A stretch of 64,000 nucleotides of DNA, taken from contig OX377202.1 of the NCBI GenBank assembly GCA_947396885.1, positions 25,482,001-25,546,000 on the forward strand, written 5' to 3'. Below the pieces are notes generated by a model. The model saw only the letters and a list, made by a program, of their open reading frames with translations. It did no database searches and was not told where the DNA came from. This DNA comes from Heligmosomoides polygyrus polygyrus (taxonomy: Eukaryota > Nematoda > Chromadorea > Rhabditida > Heligmosomidae). Made by a program: the position numbers and the translations under genes. Of the stretch, positions 21,499 to 32,539 are shown one piece after another (the stretch's first letter is position 1; the number at the start of each line of letters is the position of its first letter).

Positions 21499-23812
21499 AG
21501 ATGTTATACTTCTGCGACGCGTCGCCGACGCTGCGACCCGTCACCGACAGCCCGTCACCGACGTTGCCGACGCTGACGTCACCACCGACGTCGCCGACGT
21601 CGCCACAGCGGTCGCCGACGTCGCCACAGACGCGTGGTCGACGTCGGCGACGTCATCAACAAATTCTGTGGCGGCGTCGGGGAAGACGTTGACAGGAGAG
21701 CATCGAAGCGCATTTTTGGCAGCGGGTTTTCGGAGCGGGTTTTCAATGTCATCATTTGGTAACCAGTCTGCCCATAGAAAGGCTAAGTGATCACATCTGC
21801 CTCGAATTTGCATAAACTTTGAGCTTTTCTTAATCTTCAAAAGAAATTTTAAATCTTAATTCTTCTTAATGCTTCAGGACTTGGTGATGATTTTTTGTTC
21901 TGTATGTACGGTAGTCTGCTCAACCATTGTTGATCTGCCGAATTTTCTCTTACTAACCAAATTTGGCTTTTAGAAGGATGGATAAGTGTTCAAAGGTTTC
22001 ACTAGCAGCAATGTTAGTTTCACTACTATGATAACGAAGATATAAACATGAAGCTCAGGGAAACAACTGTCCTAAGAAAAATTTTAGAACCATTCAAAAG
22101 TACCTGTATTTTTAGGATACCCTGTATTTTTCGCAAGGCATAGTGTGTTGTTAGGTTTTAAACTTTAAAACAAGCACAAATCAATCGATACGGTCACTAT
22201 GTAAAGAGATTATAGGAGGTATTCAAGCGAAACACTATCAATAGATTGTAAAATGCAAAATAACAGACGAGTGCATGGCGCAGTATATCCCGATCATACG
22301 TCAAAAAAGCCTCGGTTTAGCAAAGACCTTTTTCGTTAAATCGTATTTAACTTAAATTTACGGGGAATTCTCGAAGTTCAAAGGAAAATTTAACTCTTAA
22401 TTAGTAAGAATTCTATCTCGAAAAAGTTCTTCGCAGAGGTTTGCATTACCATTTGAGAAAGCGAGGAAACACTACTTATTTTCTACACAGTTCTATTTAG
22501 TATTACTTGCTCTACAAGGAAGCAAATAGGCCTAGAAAATGCGAACAGAACGGCTGAGAAGGACACAAAAAGGAGGAAAAGTGACAAATTGAAGGGGAAC
22601 TAAGGTTTAGGGTCCCACTCCCTCCCAAACACCCAGTGTTCTAATGAATTGAGCTTTTTGTGTTGGCAAGACGGTGTCTCGATTTCGTAATTGGTGATGA
22701 TGGCAGTTCCGGGAACGAAGAACCAACCCATAATCATAACACTCCATCGGAGAGCATTTTCTGCCACCCTTGGATGACGACGGCGACGTCGGTGACGCTG
22801 TCACCGACGTCGGCGACGCTGACGTCGTCGGCCCGTCTGTGGCGACGTCGGCGACGTCGGCGACGGAAGTATAACACCCCCTGCGGAGCTCTCGGCGACG
22901 TCGCCGGCGACGCTGTGATGTGCGGGCTGCTACGCAGTGCGTAGCAGCCCCTACAGCATAGCGTCGCCGACGTCGGCGACGCGTCGCCGAAGTATAACAT
23001 AGGCCTAACGCACTGCGTGGCCTTTCATCGACTTCACCCACGTCATCCAGGGGTGGCAAAAAATGCGCTCCGATGGAGTATTTTGATTGCGGGTTGGTTC
23101 TTCGTTCCCGGCACTGCCATCATAGCCACCGGACTTCGAATTACGAAATCGAGAAGTGCAAAAGACGACCGCCTTGCGTACACCAATAGTGCCATTCGCT
23201 AGAACACTGAGTGTTTGGGGAGGGAGTGGGAGCCTAAACCTTACTTTTCCTTCAGTTTGTCACCTTTCTTCGCTTTTCACACGTTTTCTTGCAAAGCAAG
23301 TAACACAAAATAAAACTGTGAAGGAAATAAATAGGGTTTCCTCGCTTTCTGAAGTGATACTGCAAACCTCTACAAAGAGCTTTTTCGAAATACAATCCAT
23401 ATTAATTAAGAGTTAAATTTTCCTGCGAATTTTGAAAATTCCGAATAAATTTAATTTCAATGCGATTTAACGAAAAAGCCTTTGCTAAACACCAATAAAG
23501 AGATTTAACGAAAATGCTGGTAAAATCGGTAAATCGGTAAATCAATAATCGTTGAATACTCAACACTGCCCCCACTTCAATTATTATTATATTTTGTCTG
23601 CAATCAATTCTACATCCTCGAAACATATTAATAAAAGCACACAACGTAAGCAATTTCGAGGCAGACGTGATCACCTGTCGTTTCTATTCGCAGTCTGGTT
23701 ACAAAATGATAACATTGAAAACGCGTTGCGATGCTAAAAATGCGCTCCGATGCTCTCCTGTCGGCGGTGCCGCCGACGTAGGCGACATCGAGCGTCGCCG
23801 AAGTATAACATA
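21499..23812. mobile_element. Large nested foldback element with GTCGGCGAC-type arrays
   Basis: Outer inverted arms are 21499-21830 and about 23640-23812. Both read ATGTTATACTTC from the outside, then a GTCGCCGAC/GTCGGCGAC array, then a GACAGGAGAGCATCG-AGCGCATTTTT block and a TTTTCAATGT-ATCATTT block. Inside is a second inverted pair, about 22310-22860 and 23000-23500, matching over TTTAGCAAAG, TTAACTCTTAATTA, CTCGCTTTCT and ACTCCCTCCCAAACAC blocks. The core is a perfect palindrome at 22924-22950. Open frames within it are products of the CG-rich array and carry no known domain. Confidence 0.7.
22924..22950. repeat. Perfect 27-base palindrome at foldback centre
   Basis: GGGCTGCTACGCA and its exact reverse complement are separated by one G. 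It sits at the axis of the inner inverted repeat. Confidence 0.9.
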
Positions 23813-23818
23813 GGCCTA

Positions 23819-24828
23819 TGGCCCCGTTTTTTATACTTCCATCGCCGGGCGACGCGATTCCAACGGCGCGATGCGTCCAATCGCGTCGCGCTGTTTCGCC
23901 CGGCGATGGGCACTCCGAACAGCCGGCGACGCGATCCGCGATTACGCACTTGCACACACGCATCACATTTCCGGGTCCATGTCTGTTTACTCATTTTTTC
24001 TCCGTATTTTTAGCCAGTATAAGGAAGACATGGGCGAGAATCTTCTTGAGTTCTGCCGCAAGTCCACCTCATACCAGACAACTGCAATGGACAAATGGAA
24101 ATATCATAAAACGTACCTGGACATAACCTGCAGCAGCAAGTAAACAAAATAGCAGCGGTGAACATTGGGCGGAATAGTAGATTGGGGAAAAAATTGGTCG
24201 GGAATAGCAGATAATGTGCGGAAGGTAATAAGGGACAGGGGATGAGGGGCGGAGGAAGGGAGTGAGGGGCGGAGAGAAGAATCCGGGCGGGCGGCGACTG
24301 AAATCGAACGTATAAGGTCAAACAAATCATAAAAAACAAAATAGGTTATGTAAGCAACAAATAGAAAAACACACAAAAGAAATAGATAGGAATAAACACG
24401 AGAAAACGACACAAATAGAAGAGAGACTTACCTTGTGGGCGACATCCGCCTCGTCCCCATCGAATCCGGGCGAGCGGCGACCTGAAACGAAACTTTAAAG
24501 GGTTATGGAGAAGTAAAAAACGAGATAAAACGTTTTGTCGACTAAAAAATCAAAAAAATAAGAGCGAGTGTTAGGCCGCACTCCGAAAATCAGCTGGTCA
24601 GAGGTCATATCTCGCCTCAATCAACCACGACCGCTCCTCAATCCACCGCGATCCATCGCATCGCACCCATTTCGAAGGCGACGCGATCCGACGCAGAGCG
24701 ATGCGATTGGTCGCGGATTCACGCGATTCATTCCGGACGGCTGGCGTCATCGCTGGGCGACGTGATCAATCAATTTGGCCTCATTGCGTGGCCATCGCGT
24801 CGCCCCGCGACGAAGTATAAACGGGGCC
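23819..24828. mobile_element. Non-autonomous DNA element, about 1 kb, GGCCCCGTTT ends
   Basis: The left end GGCCCCGTTTTTTATACTTC and the right end (GAAGTATAAACGGGGCC at 24811-24827) are inverted repeats continuing into GGCGACGCGAT blocks. The ends resemble those of the 12010 MITE and of the 21.5 kb foldback, suggesting one superfamily. The interior has purine-rich DNA (24170-24300) and no intact transposase. The flanking duplication is unclear. Confidence 0.6.
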
Positions 24829-24988
24829 TAGCGATCGTCGTGCCGCGCCGCGTGGGCAAAGTGTAAACTAGGACTAAGCCGGGTCCGTCAGCTGCGGTGG
24901 TGGCGCAGAGGTAGTGCTCCCGTTCGTCACGTGTGGCGCAGCCCAATTGGTTCCCATGTTGCCGGATTTTTGGGCACGTCATGACCTA

Positions 24989-25349
24989 TCTTCGAAATGA
25001 CCTTTTATTCTAATTTATGACACGTGTTTGATGAAATAGCAGGAAAAGCCACGATACGTCTGTAAAAATGCTTGAATGCAAGATTATGTATAATGTGGAA
25101 GGCCAGAATGTCGTTGATCTACTGCCTCTTCATCCCTCAGTACGTCCTTTTCACCAGCAGAAGTGGTGTTAATTCTTCTCGCTGAATTTGGGGTGCCCGA
25201 CGTCAACGATGCACCAACTTGTTAAGAGCAAAAGATCGCTAGAAGATTCGCAGCTATTGTACGGGCATTTTTACAAACGTGTGTGATAATTTTCCCGCCT
25301 TTTTAGCGAAACACGTATCGTAATTTAGAATGAAAGGTCATTTCGAAGA
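24989..25349. mobile_element. MITE, 361 bp, TA-flanked
   Basis: Terminal inverted repeats of about 45 bases start TCTTCGAAATGACCTTTTAT on the left and mirror it on the right. TA at 24987-24988 and TA at 25350-25351 are the target duplication of Tc1/mariner-type elements. tRNA-like fragments flank it at 24895-24950 (plus) and 25372-25440 (minus). Confidence 0.85.
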
Positions 25350-25371
25350 TAAATAATGAGTGCGAAAGAAG

Positions 25372-25440
25372 CGGCAGCAATGGGGACCGAACCCGGACCC
25401 CTATGACTCATCGCTCTCGCGCCAGCTCTTTTGCACGGCT
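25372..25440 (-). repeat. tRNA-like fragment (SINE head or pseudogene)
   Basis: Minus strand has a CTGGCGCGAGAGCG A-box-like region, and GGGTTCGGTCCCC is a good B box. Pairing of the acceptor stem is not convincing, so it is not called a functional tRNA. Confidence 0.4.
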
Positions 25441-25649
25441 AGCCTGCGGTCAGGCCACCCAACTTCGGCAGGCCACTCGCTCATGAGTTTCATTTTGCAG
25501 TTTTGACACCCATATTCGTAATCAGCATTCCGAGCTCTTTCTAATGATCCTGGTCTTAATTTGAAGTTCCATGAGAGGTCGAAACAGTTCCCTCGTCAGA
25601 TAAGTTTTTGATTACAGTCGTGTCACAAGCTAACCGCGAACTTCAATAA

Positions 25650-25982
25650 AAAAATCCTTCCAATGAAATCCTGTCGACCATAGCCGGTTATACTAATACG
25701 GCTATTACCGAAGTTCTGGATTTAATTGCGGCTCGAAACGAGGGTTCCGAGGTCAGCAGAATGGCCGTGCTGAAAAAGTTGCATGCAGAACTAATCCACC
25801 TGACGCATTCATACAATGAAAACCGAAAAAATAGAGATAGAGAACTGACATACTATCAGGTCGTTGCATATGAAATGCCGATTCTGCTACCTCAAATTCT
25901 GGTAGATTCTTCGTGGCTATTAATGTACTCATTTCAAGCCCTGTATATAGTTTCTCAAAACGCAGAATCTTCGCTTTCTTGA
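25650..25982 (+). CDS. Unidentified 111-codon open reading frame
   Basis: Not recognised. The frame opens after a stop at 25647 and runs to 25982; the first ATG is at 25761. Residues 1-75 look coding: helical, charged, with A-I-T-E-V-L-D-L-I-A-A-R-N-E-G and LKKLHAELIHLTHSYNENRK. The C-terminal part after T-Y-Y-Q is more hydrophobic, and a weak donor GTCGTT follows the Gln codon, so 25650-25862 may be an exon or a retroelement gag fragment. It sits between a repeat cluster and a mariner relic. Confidence 0.3.
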   Translation, partial: KNPSNEILSTIAGYTNTAITEVLDLIAARNEGSEVSRMAVLKKLHAELIHLTHSYNENRKNRDRELTYYQVVAYEMPILLPQILVDSSWLLMYSFQALYIVSQNAESSLS

Positions 25983-26029
25983 CTTTTATAGATTTCGTAA
26001 TATAATTGCCTCTTCCTTTTGACGTCGGT

Positions 26030-26975
26030 TTTACGGTGTGAATCAACGTGATGTTCGAGTGTTCTATTTATATGAATGGAAAAGTGGACACAATACAGCG
26101 GCCGCAGCTCGTAACATCAACCCTGCATTTGGGGAAGGTTTCGCTAAGCAACGCCAATTTGCCACCCGTTTGATAGGTTTCGATCTGAAGATGAAAGTCT
26201 CAAAGGTGAACCCGAGGTAAGCCGCTATCACTACTTAACGAGGACCAACTCAAAGCCGTGGTGGAATCGGAACCTCATCAAACTGTGAGAGAGCTAGAAC
26301 AGCATTTCGACATTGACAGCACCATTATCAGTCGCCACTTAAAGAGTAAAAAATGGATAAATGGATCCGGCACCAACTGACTGGCGGGTAGATGCTGAAG
26401 CTCAACGACAGATGTGTCTCGTTAAGGCTGCGCAATCTAAGGGAGCCTTTTTTGGACAGGATCGTGACATGCGGCGAAAAGTGGATCCTTTATGACAAAC
26501 GTCGTCGCTCTGCACAACGGCTGGACAAGGATAAAACTCCCAAGAAGGTGCCGAAACCAAGTCCCAATCCAAAGAAGACGATGGTGACCGTATGGGGGAC
26601 CATAGCTGATATAGCCCATTACAAGTTCCTGGAGACTGGAGATTTGATCGCAGCGGGGAAGTACTGCCCGAAATTGAAGTGATGCACCAGAAGCTAATTG
26701 AAAAGCAGCCGGCTTCGGTTAATCGGAGAGGCTCAATCCTACTACATGAGAACGCTCGTCCGCAACTTTCAAAAATCGTTATCCAGAAGCTGGATGAATT
26801 GGGGTATGAAACTCTTCCACACTCAGCATTTGCATCAGATCTGTTCCCTACCGATTGTTGTTTTTTCAAGCATTTAGATCGTCATGTGAAGGCTAAAAAA
26901 TTCAGCAACCAGGTTGGTGTCGAAAATGACTTTTTTTGTTCTATTAATTCTTGTGGCTCTGGTTTTATAAAGGTG
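26030..26975 (+). pseudogene. Mariner transposase relic, family A
   Basis: Ordered pieces of a mariner transposase are present. An N-terminal helix-turn-helix remnant lies at 26050-26350 (YEWKSGHNTAAAARNIN; E-L-E-Q-H-F-D-I-D-S-T-I). The catalytic half runs through L-R-E-P-F-L-D-R-I-V-T-C-G-E-K-W-I-L-Y-D, T-M-V-T-V-W-G and LLHENARPQLSKIVIQKLDE to F-P-T-D. In the DD34D triad the first Asp is Gly and the second is Glu; only the third survives. A stop and frameshift separate 26682 and 26679. The transposase is inactive. Confidence 0.85.
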
Positions 26976-27224
26976 TAATGTCTAAGGTATTGTAGCGTTG
27001 GAGAAGTGTGTTAATTGTAATGGGGCTTATTTCGATTAGTGAAATTGCTTCCAAGCCAAGAGCGAGAGCGAGTCAAAGTTTTCAGTCAAAATCGGCCGGC
27101 CATTTCATATGCTGGTTATCTGAACCAGATCAAGTTTGCCTTTAATTGGGAAGCACAAGGATTTTGAGTTTGGGATTTTGGAATTATTATTCTACTGATT
27201 CAAATCAGTTTCTTTAAGCCTCAA

Positions 27225-28850
27225 TTGGCTGGTACCGAGGATGTAAGCTGTCACAACGATGTTTTGTTGCGGTTATTTGCGGTTAAAACTTCTGGCGCCA
27301 GGCGGGACTCGATATCGCACCTCCCTCTGACCGGGCGGGAATGCTCTACGCCATTACACCACCGGCCCTGTTTGATCGAACGCAACATCCACATCATTCA
27401 CACAATTAATCCACTGTTAGACTACTGCCCTTCGGAATAGAAAACAGGCGGTGCTCGCGATTATTTTCCAATGCTTATAAGCTTCGAAGCTCCTGTCTCT
27501 GTAATGTTTGGATTCGCCGAAGCATGACAGTGTCAGAGAGAAAGGAAGACTTTGAGTCAAGACCAAGCCATCGCGACCGAAACTCAAAGTTAAGTCACCG
27601 TAAATGAGTAGTTTACCTTGGAGTCTTGGGCCAGATTCATCACCGCCGGTATCATCTCAACGCGGATCCACCATATCGGCCTACCTAGCAGTAAGTAATA
27701 CAGAGAGATACTAAGATACAGATACGATAACCGATACACCGTTACCGGCCGTTAAGCGGTTCATGGATCTGGCCCTGAATGATCTTCCTCACCAACGCAG
27801 CACGGGAACTTCCAGTCGTGCACTGCTGATTCCCGGGTATATGATGTTATCTGTTAAGAACACGTAGCCTTTCGAATAAGATAAGCCAACTGCATCTTTA
27901 TTTCTCAACGCCTACGATACCGATATGGCCTTACCATTAGTTATTGCGACCTTGTTGTCTTCGAAAATCCGCAACTCTCAGATCAATGTCAAGCTTCCTT
28001 ATACCGTGTTCTGAACTGACAGAGGAATAACGATAACCAGGAAATGGTGGTGGAGTATGCTCATCGCTAAAGACACTATCAACCTTAATCTTGCTACAGT
28101 CTCGTCTTGCCTTGAATCTGTTCAGGATTCCTCTGATTTATCGAAGTCAACGGAAGTCAACTACGAACTCCCGAAGTCGACGATTCTCCCGTTCTAGATG
28201 GAACTTTATTAATCGGCCTAACTTTTCGACTTACCCTTGCTTTCAGAGGGCTAAAAGCCAGGCACAGGTTTAAGCTTGCGGTGTACTTCACCTATAGCTT
28301 TAAATTAACTTTGGCCGAACTAGCAAACTTTCCGACACACTCTTATGTCAGAACACCTTTAGGCCTCTGAAGACGAAGGTGAGTTTGAACGCCAGACCAA
28401 TTAATGAAGGTCCACTTAAAGTCATGCGTAGCGCAACACAACACAAATGCTCACTTCACATCATGGCGAGGCTTCAGGAAGAGAGAAGTTAGCGGCTGAA
28501 ACAGAATTAGTTTCTCTGCTGATGGTGAGAACTGTTCGCCAGTATATGTGGAGCGGTCTAATGCATTGCTAATGTCAAGTCTGTATTCTCGCTAAAAGGA
28601 AGCCACTTCTTTCAACTGGTTTGTTACACAATGTAATTGACGGGAGGAAGACTGACCAAACACCAAGAAGACCTATAAGACGAAAATGCAAAACAAAGTG
28701 GTAATTATAACGTCATTGAGGAAATGAAGTACAAAGGAGATAATGTTGAAATTTGCTATTTTTAAATGTGACGTCGCCTCTTAAGTACCAAATAAGTAAC
28801 CACTTTATCAGTGAAATTGCACAAATGGGCACTAACGCTCGCTCATAAAA
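27225..28850. other. Gene-free stretch with a tRNA-like fragment and repeat pieces
   Basis: Bases 27290-27370 on the minus strand look tRNA-like (GGTGGTGTAATGGCGTAGAGC and TCGAGTCCCGCC), resembling 39625-39690. Bases 28365-28430 are a half copy of the 14237-14653 element arm. No gene is supported. Confidence 0.4.
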
Positions 28851-29000
28851 TATTCACTATCAAAGCGTACCCAAATAACATTTTTTATGGTTTTTACTCA
28901 ATAACCTGCAAGGGTAGTAGATCAGAGAGCAGGACCGAATTAGAGAATCGCTTCCGGTGGTGGATGTAACCACGAAATAATAACATAGGAGATGGAATAT

Positions 29001-30175
29001 ATTGAGCTGGACAAAAGTCCTGAAACAACATTTTGAAAACTTCAGAATTCCCTGAAAAAAGTTCAAAAATCCTGTGTCAGTGAGGATCTTGATGAAGGTC
29101 CCAGAAGCTATGTGTGTATAATGGCCTGCGCGCGTCACTGACATGTCGAACATGATTAGCGAACAATAGCTCTGAGTGGTCATCTTCTACGAATGGTGCC
29201 GAGGGTCCAACGCAAGCGCAACGATCTCTAATATCATCGCTGTGTTTGGAGAAGGGAAAGCTGCACCGCAGTGCATCGTTGGTTCACTAGCTTTAACTCA
29301 GGAGATGCGAACCTTGAAGGCGAAGCGCAGTGGACAACCTTCTGCTATCGATGATGTTGGATTGTAACTCGTTTTCAATCTAATCCAGAAGCAACTACGC
29401 AGGAACTGGCGATAACCCTCGGCTGCACCCATTCCACCATCGAGCTGCATCTCGACGACCTCGGCTATCGAAAAGTTTTGACAAGATGGATCCCTCATAG
29501 GCTGACCGAGGCAGGCGCATCAACAAGTGTACATGTGACAGTCACTCCTCGCGTGGCGCAGCCGCATCGAAAGGATTTTCTTGAGGTGACTGGAGATGAA
29601 AGCTGCATAGTGTACGATAACAGCGCACGTTATGCCGTCTGGCTCCCACGCGACGCAGAACCACCAGTCAGCCGAAGCTAGACACACTCCAACGCAAACA
29701 TTTACCTTGCGTTTGGTGGGAAGCGAAAGGACCAATCTACCATGACCTGCTGGTAGATGGCAAGACGGTTACCGCTTTCATATACGTTAACCAGCTTCGG
29801 AAATTGGCCGATGCAATGCGAGAAAAAGGGCACAAAGATCAAGTGTCCACCAGTTGCACGACGACGCGCGCCCACACGTTGCATCGACTGTGAGAAGACA
29901 GCCGAACTCGGCTGGCATCCGTAGCCCATCCACCGCATTCTCCTTATCTTGCGCCATCGGTCTACCATCTGTTTGGACCGCTGAAACACCATTTGAGAGG
30001 GAAGAAATCCCTTTTCTGGGCTCGATTCTGGAAACAATTTTCTTGGGAGAGGTAGGCATTTTTAGCAGCCAGTCTACGTGTACATCTAGAGTAAGAGGCG
30101 CTGGCATCTGTTCACGATTCGGGAACCACCCAAGGTGACCAAACTTTCGATTTTTTCCTGGTCAGTGAACCAGCA
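29001..30175 (+). pseudogene. Mariner transposase relic, family B, copy 1
   Basis: The leader from 29001 (AAGTCCTGAAACAACATTTT) is shared with the copy at 52238. It is followed by HTH-domain pieces and GDESCIVYDNSARYAVWLPR with the first catalytic Asp. Next come pieces of the central domain, L-H-D-D-A-R-P-H-V-A-S-T with the second Asp, then L-A-P-S-V-Y-H-L-F where the third Asp of the DD34D triad is Val. Frames break at least four times. Confidence 0.85.
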
Positions 30176-30810
30176 CTATAACTGCGTTGAAAAATATGAT
30201 GCACTGGCTTGTCTCTCCGCTGGTCACCGGAATTCATTAAGTAGACAAAATACGCATTAAAGTTTCATCCACGTTATCACGCAGAAGTAGAATTCGTGGC
30301 AGCTGTTGTCTTTTGTTTGTTTGTTGTTTAGAAAATTCTTACTGTTCTCATAGAGAAGTGTAAAAGTGGTGAACGTAAAACTGTCGCAGAAATGCAGTAT
30401 CGACATGGGGAAAAATTCGCATCAGTTTTTTAATATTTGCTCAAAATCACAATGATATTAGGTGAAAATTGGTTGGTCTAATGTTTCGACCGCCCCATCG
30501 TTTCTAGACGCTTACAAACGGTTAGAGACTTATCCTGGACAAGGTCATCGATGAAAAGATTTACTGGCTTTAAAGTTTCCAAGGTAAAGCTGAGAACACG
30601 ACGTTAGAAACTACCTAGCTTCACCCAACATTGTCGAGGCACCGAAGAGCCATAGGTGTTACATACTAATAGCTCTGAAGAGGGGAAATGGTTTCGAATG
30701 AATAGTTCGAGCTACCGCCTCAACCTATTGGTAAAAAAGCTGGATCATTAGGTGCCTCATAAATTGAAGGAAATCCACCTGACGCAGCGAGTCAACGTCT
30801 GCGACTTAAG

Positions 30811-31085
30811 GCGCGTGTAGCGCAGTCGGAGGCGGTGCCGGCTGTCGAGTGCACCCGATACCAGGTTCCTGGTTCGGATTTTCCGGCCTTCCATCCCTCC
30901 GAGGTCGGTGAATTGGTACCAGAGTGTCTGGGTCGGATAAAGTGCTGACTTGTTCGGCTGGCCACCGCTAGTCATTGTATGGCCAAATACGCATTCAAGT
31001 CGCCTCCACGACATCCCGTAGAAGTAGAATGCGTGGCGCATCCCAAAAGAGATTGAGTAACGCCGTCTTTATCCTTTATTCTTTA
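30811..31085 (+). repeat. tRNA-derived SINE, full length, plus orientation (reference copy)
   Basis: The head GCGCGTGTAGCGCAGTCGGA is a tRNA-like A box, and CAGGTTCCTGGTTCGGATTT contains a B box. The body carries CCATCCCTCCGAGGTCGGTG, ATTGGTACCAGAGTGTCTGG, GGCCACCG, TCATTGTATGGCCAAATACG, CGCCTCCACGACATCCCG and GAATGCGTGGCGCATCCCAA blocks. The tail is CTTTATCCTTTATTCTTTA. At least a dozen relatives lie in this window. Confidence 0.85.
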
Positions 31086-31099
31086 CCGCCTCAACCAGC

Positions 31100-31880
31100 A
31101 TGGATATCAGTTGTGAAGGCTATATGAGGTCTGTTCATGGTTCAGTGGCGTAATGTGCAACTGATCCGATGTCACTCATTGCCCGCGAGTGAAAGAACGG
31201 GGATTCAGTAACTATCTCAGCTCTCAACGTGCCTGGATAATAGTACGCAAATTAAACCCCACTCGGTTTCCGACGACTCATTGCGAGCCAATAGATGCTC
31301 ATCATGAACGACTCGCCAAACTGTAGCTGCATGAGTCTTGGTCAATGACGATTCGCGTCTGAAATACACTACTACCACGCACGTACTCGCCAAACCATCA
31401 ATTAAAGACGAAAACATAGCGCGTTGGCCAACAGCACCGTGAATGCTCGTCCGAAGGAAACGAGAATTGTGAAGTGCCGGCATGCGAAGTGGCAGTGAAA
31501 AACATTACAATAAAAAATAGCTATAAAAACATTCCATTCCCCTACTCGTCATTCATTACCCACCGTGCTTAGTATTCAGCCTGCGTTGATTCCGAATTTT
31601 TTTAGTCACTTGAATGTATAAGGGTCGTTTCTTTGTCTTATACACTACACCTAACTACAGTCCCTGTGTTTGTTAAACTCTTCGTCTCTGCGAGACCCTA
31701 CTTGAGCTGCATACGAAGCAATTAGTAATCACGTTTTACTTATCTGATATCTATGCATGATCATATGCCTGTGGTATACTATAGAATATACTTATAAATT
31801 ACGTGCTAGTGAAATGTTAGGGTGTCCCACACGGAATGGCGGTTCAGACCGAAAAGTTGAAATCATACAAAGGAATTTGA
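31100..31880. other. Gene-free stretch
   Basis: A minus-strand frame at 31483-31217 has no recognised motif or splice context. Otherwise AT-rich sequence with nothing recognised. Confidence 0.35.
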
Positions 31881-31885
31881 ACCAA

Positions 31886-32529
31886 ACTTAATTCGGTATT
31901 CTATTTTCCACAATTATTAGTAACTTTTCCCAACGTACACGCAAAGATTGGATCTCGTCCTTAAAGAAATGATCTGGCCGCGAACCGAGGAAGTTGGTCA
32001 CCCAAATCCGGATTTCGTCGTAGTCGGCGAACTTCTTCCCAGCCAAGGCGTGCTGCATCGAGCAGAATATGTGGTAGAAGGATGGGGCAATGTCATGGCT
32101 ATACAGCGGATGACACAAAACGCTCGAAACACGTTCTTCAATTTTCTGCTGAACGACTTTTGCGATATGAAGCCTCGCATGACCATGCAGCACTTTGGTA
32201 GGTGACGTGTCAACTCGATTTGGATTTAAATTTGGAGCAGGATTTGGAGTAGGATTTGGGGCAGACAAGCTCTAGTGCAAGCTCCTGGTTGATCTTGTCG
32301 GATCAGATTCAACGGCAGTCTGTGAAAGGTCATTACCCAGGATAGGCGCTTGTTTTCCGTGCTTTTCGTCTTCAAGACTTTCGTCGCCGGCGGCAAAACG
32401 TTGAAACCACCGCTCGCATTGCTTTTTGAAAACGACATCTTCGCCAAATGCAGCTATCAATGAACGATGCGATTCCACAACGGATTTCTTAAATTTGAAG
32501 TCGTAGAGCAGACACACGCGCACAATCAT
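31886..32529 (-). pseudogene. Mariner transposase relic, family C, internally deleted
   Basis: The minus strand keeps the N-terminal HTH region (FKKSVVESHRSLIAAFGEDV, CERWFQRFAAGDESLEDEKHG) and the C-terminal third (HIAKVVQQKIEE, HALAGKKFADYDEIRIWVTN, HFFKDEIQSLRVRWEKL). The middle, with the first catalytic Asp, is missing. It is replaced by a short minisatellite (GGATTTGGAGTAGGATTTGG, 32219-32260). The second Asp motif reads H-G-H-A-R and the third P-S-F, so no catalytic residue remains. Confidence 0.85.
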
Positions 32530-32539
32530 TTTCTGCTCC

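Noticed and set aside
21350..23060. Long open frames on both strands (up to 150 codons)
   Set aside because: They come from the CG-rich GTCGGCGAC arrays in foldback arms; low complexity, no domain.
24895..24950. tRNA gene on the plus strand
   Set aside because: Only the A-box half (GGTGGCGCAGAGGTAGTGCT) is tRNA-like; no B box follows at the right distance.
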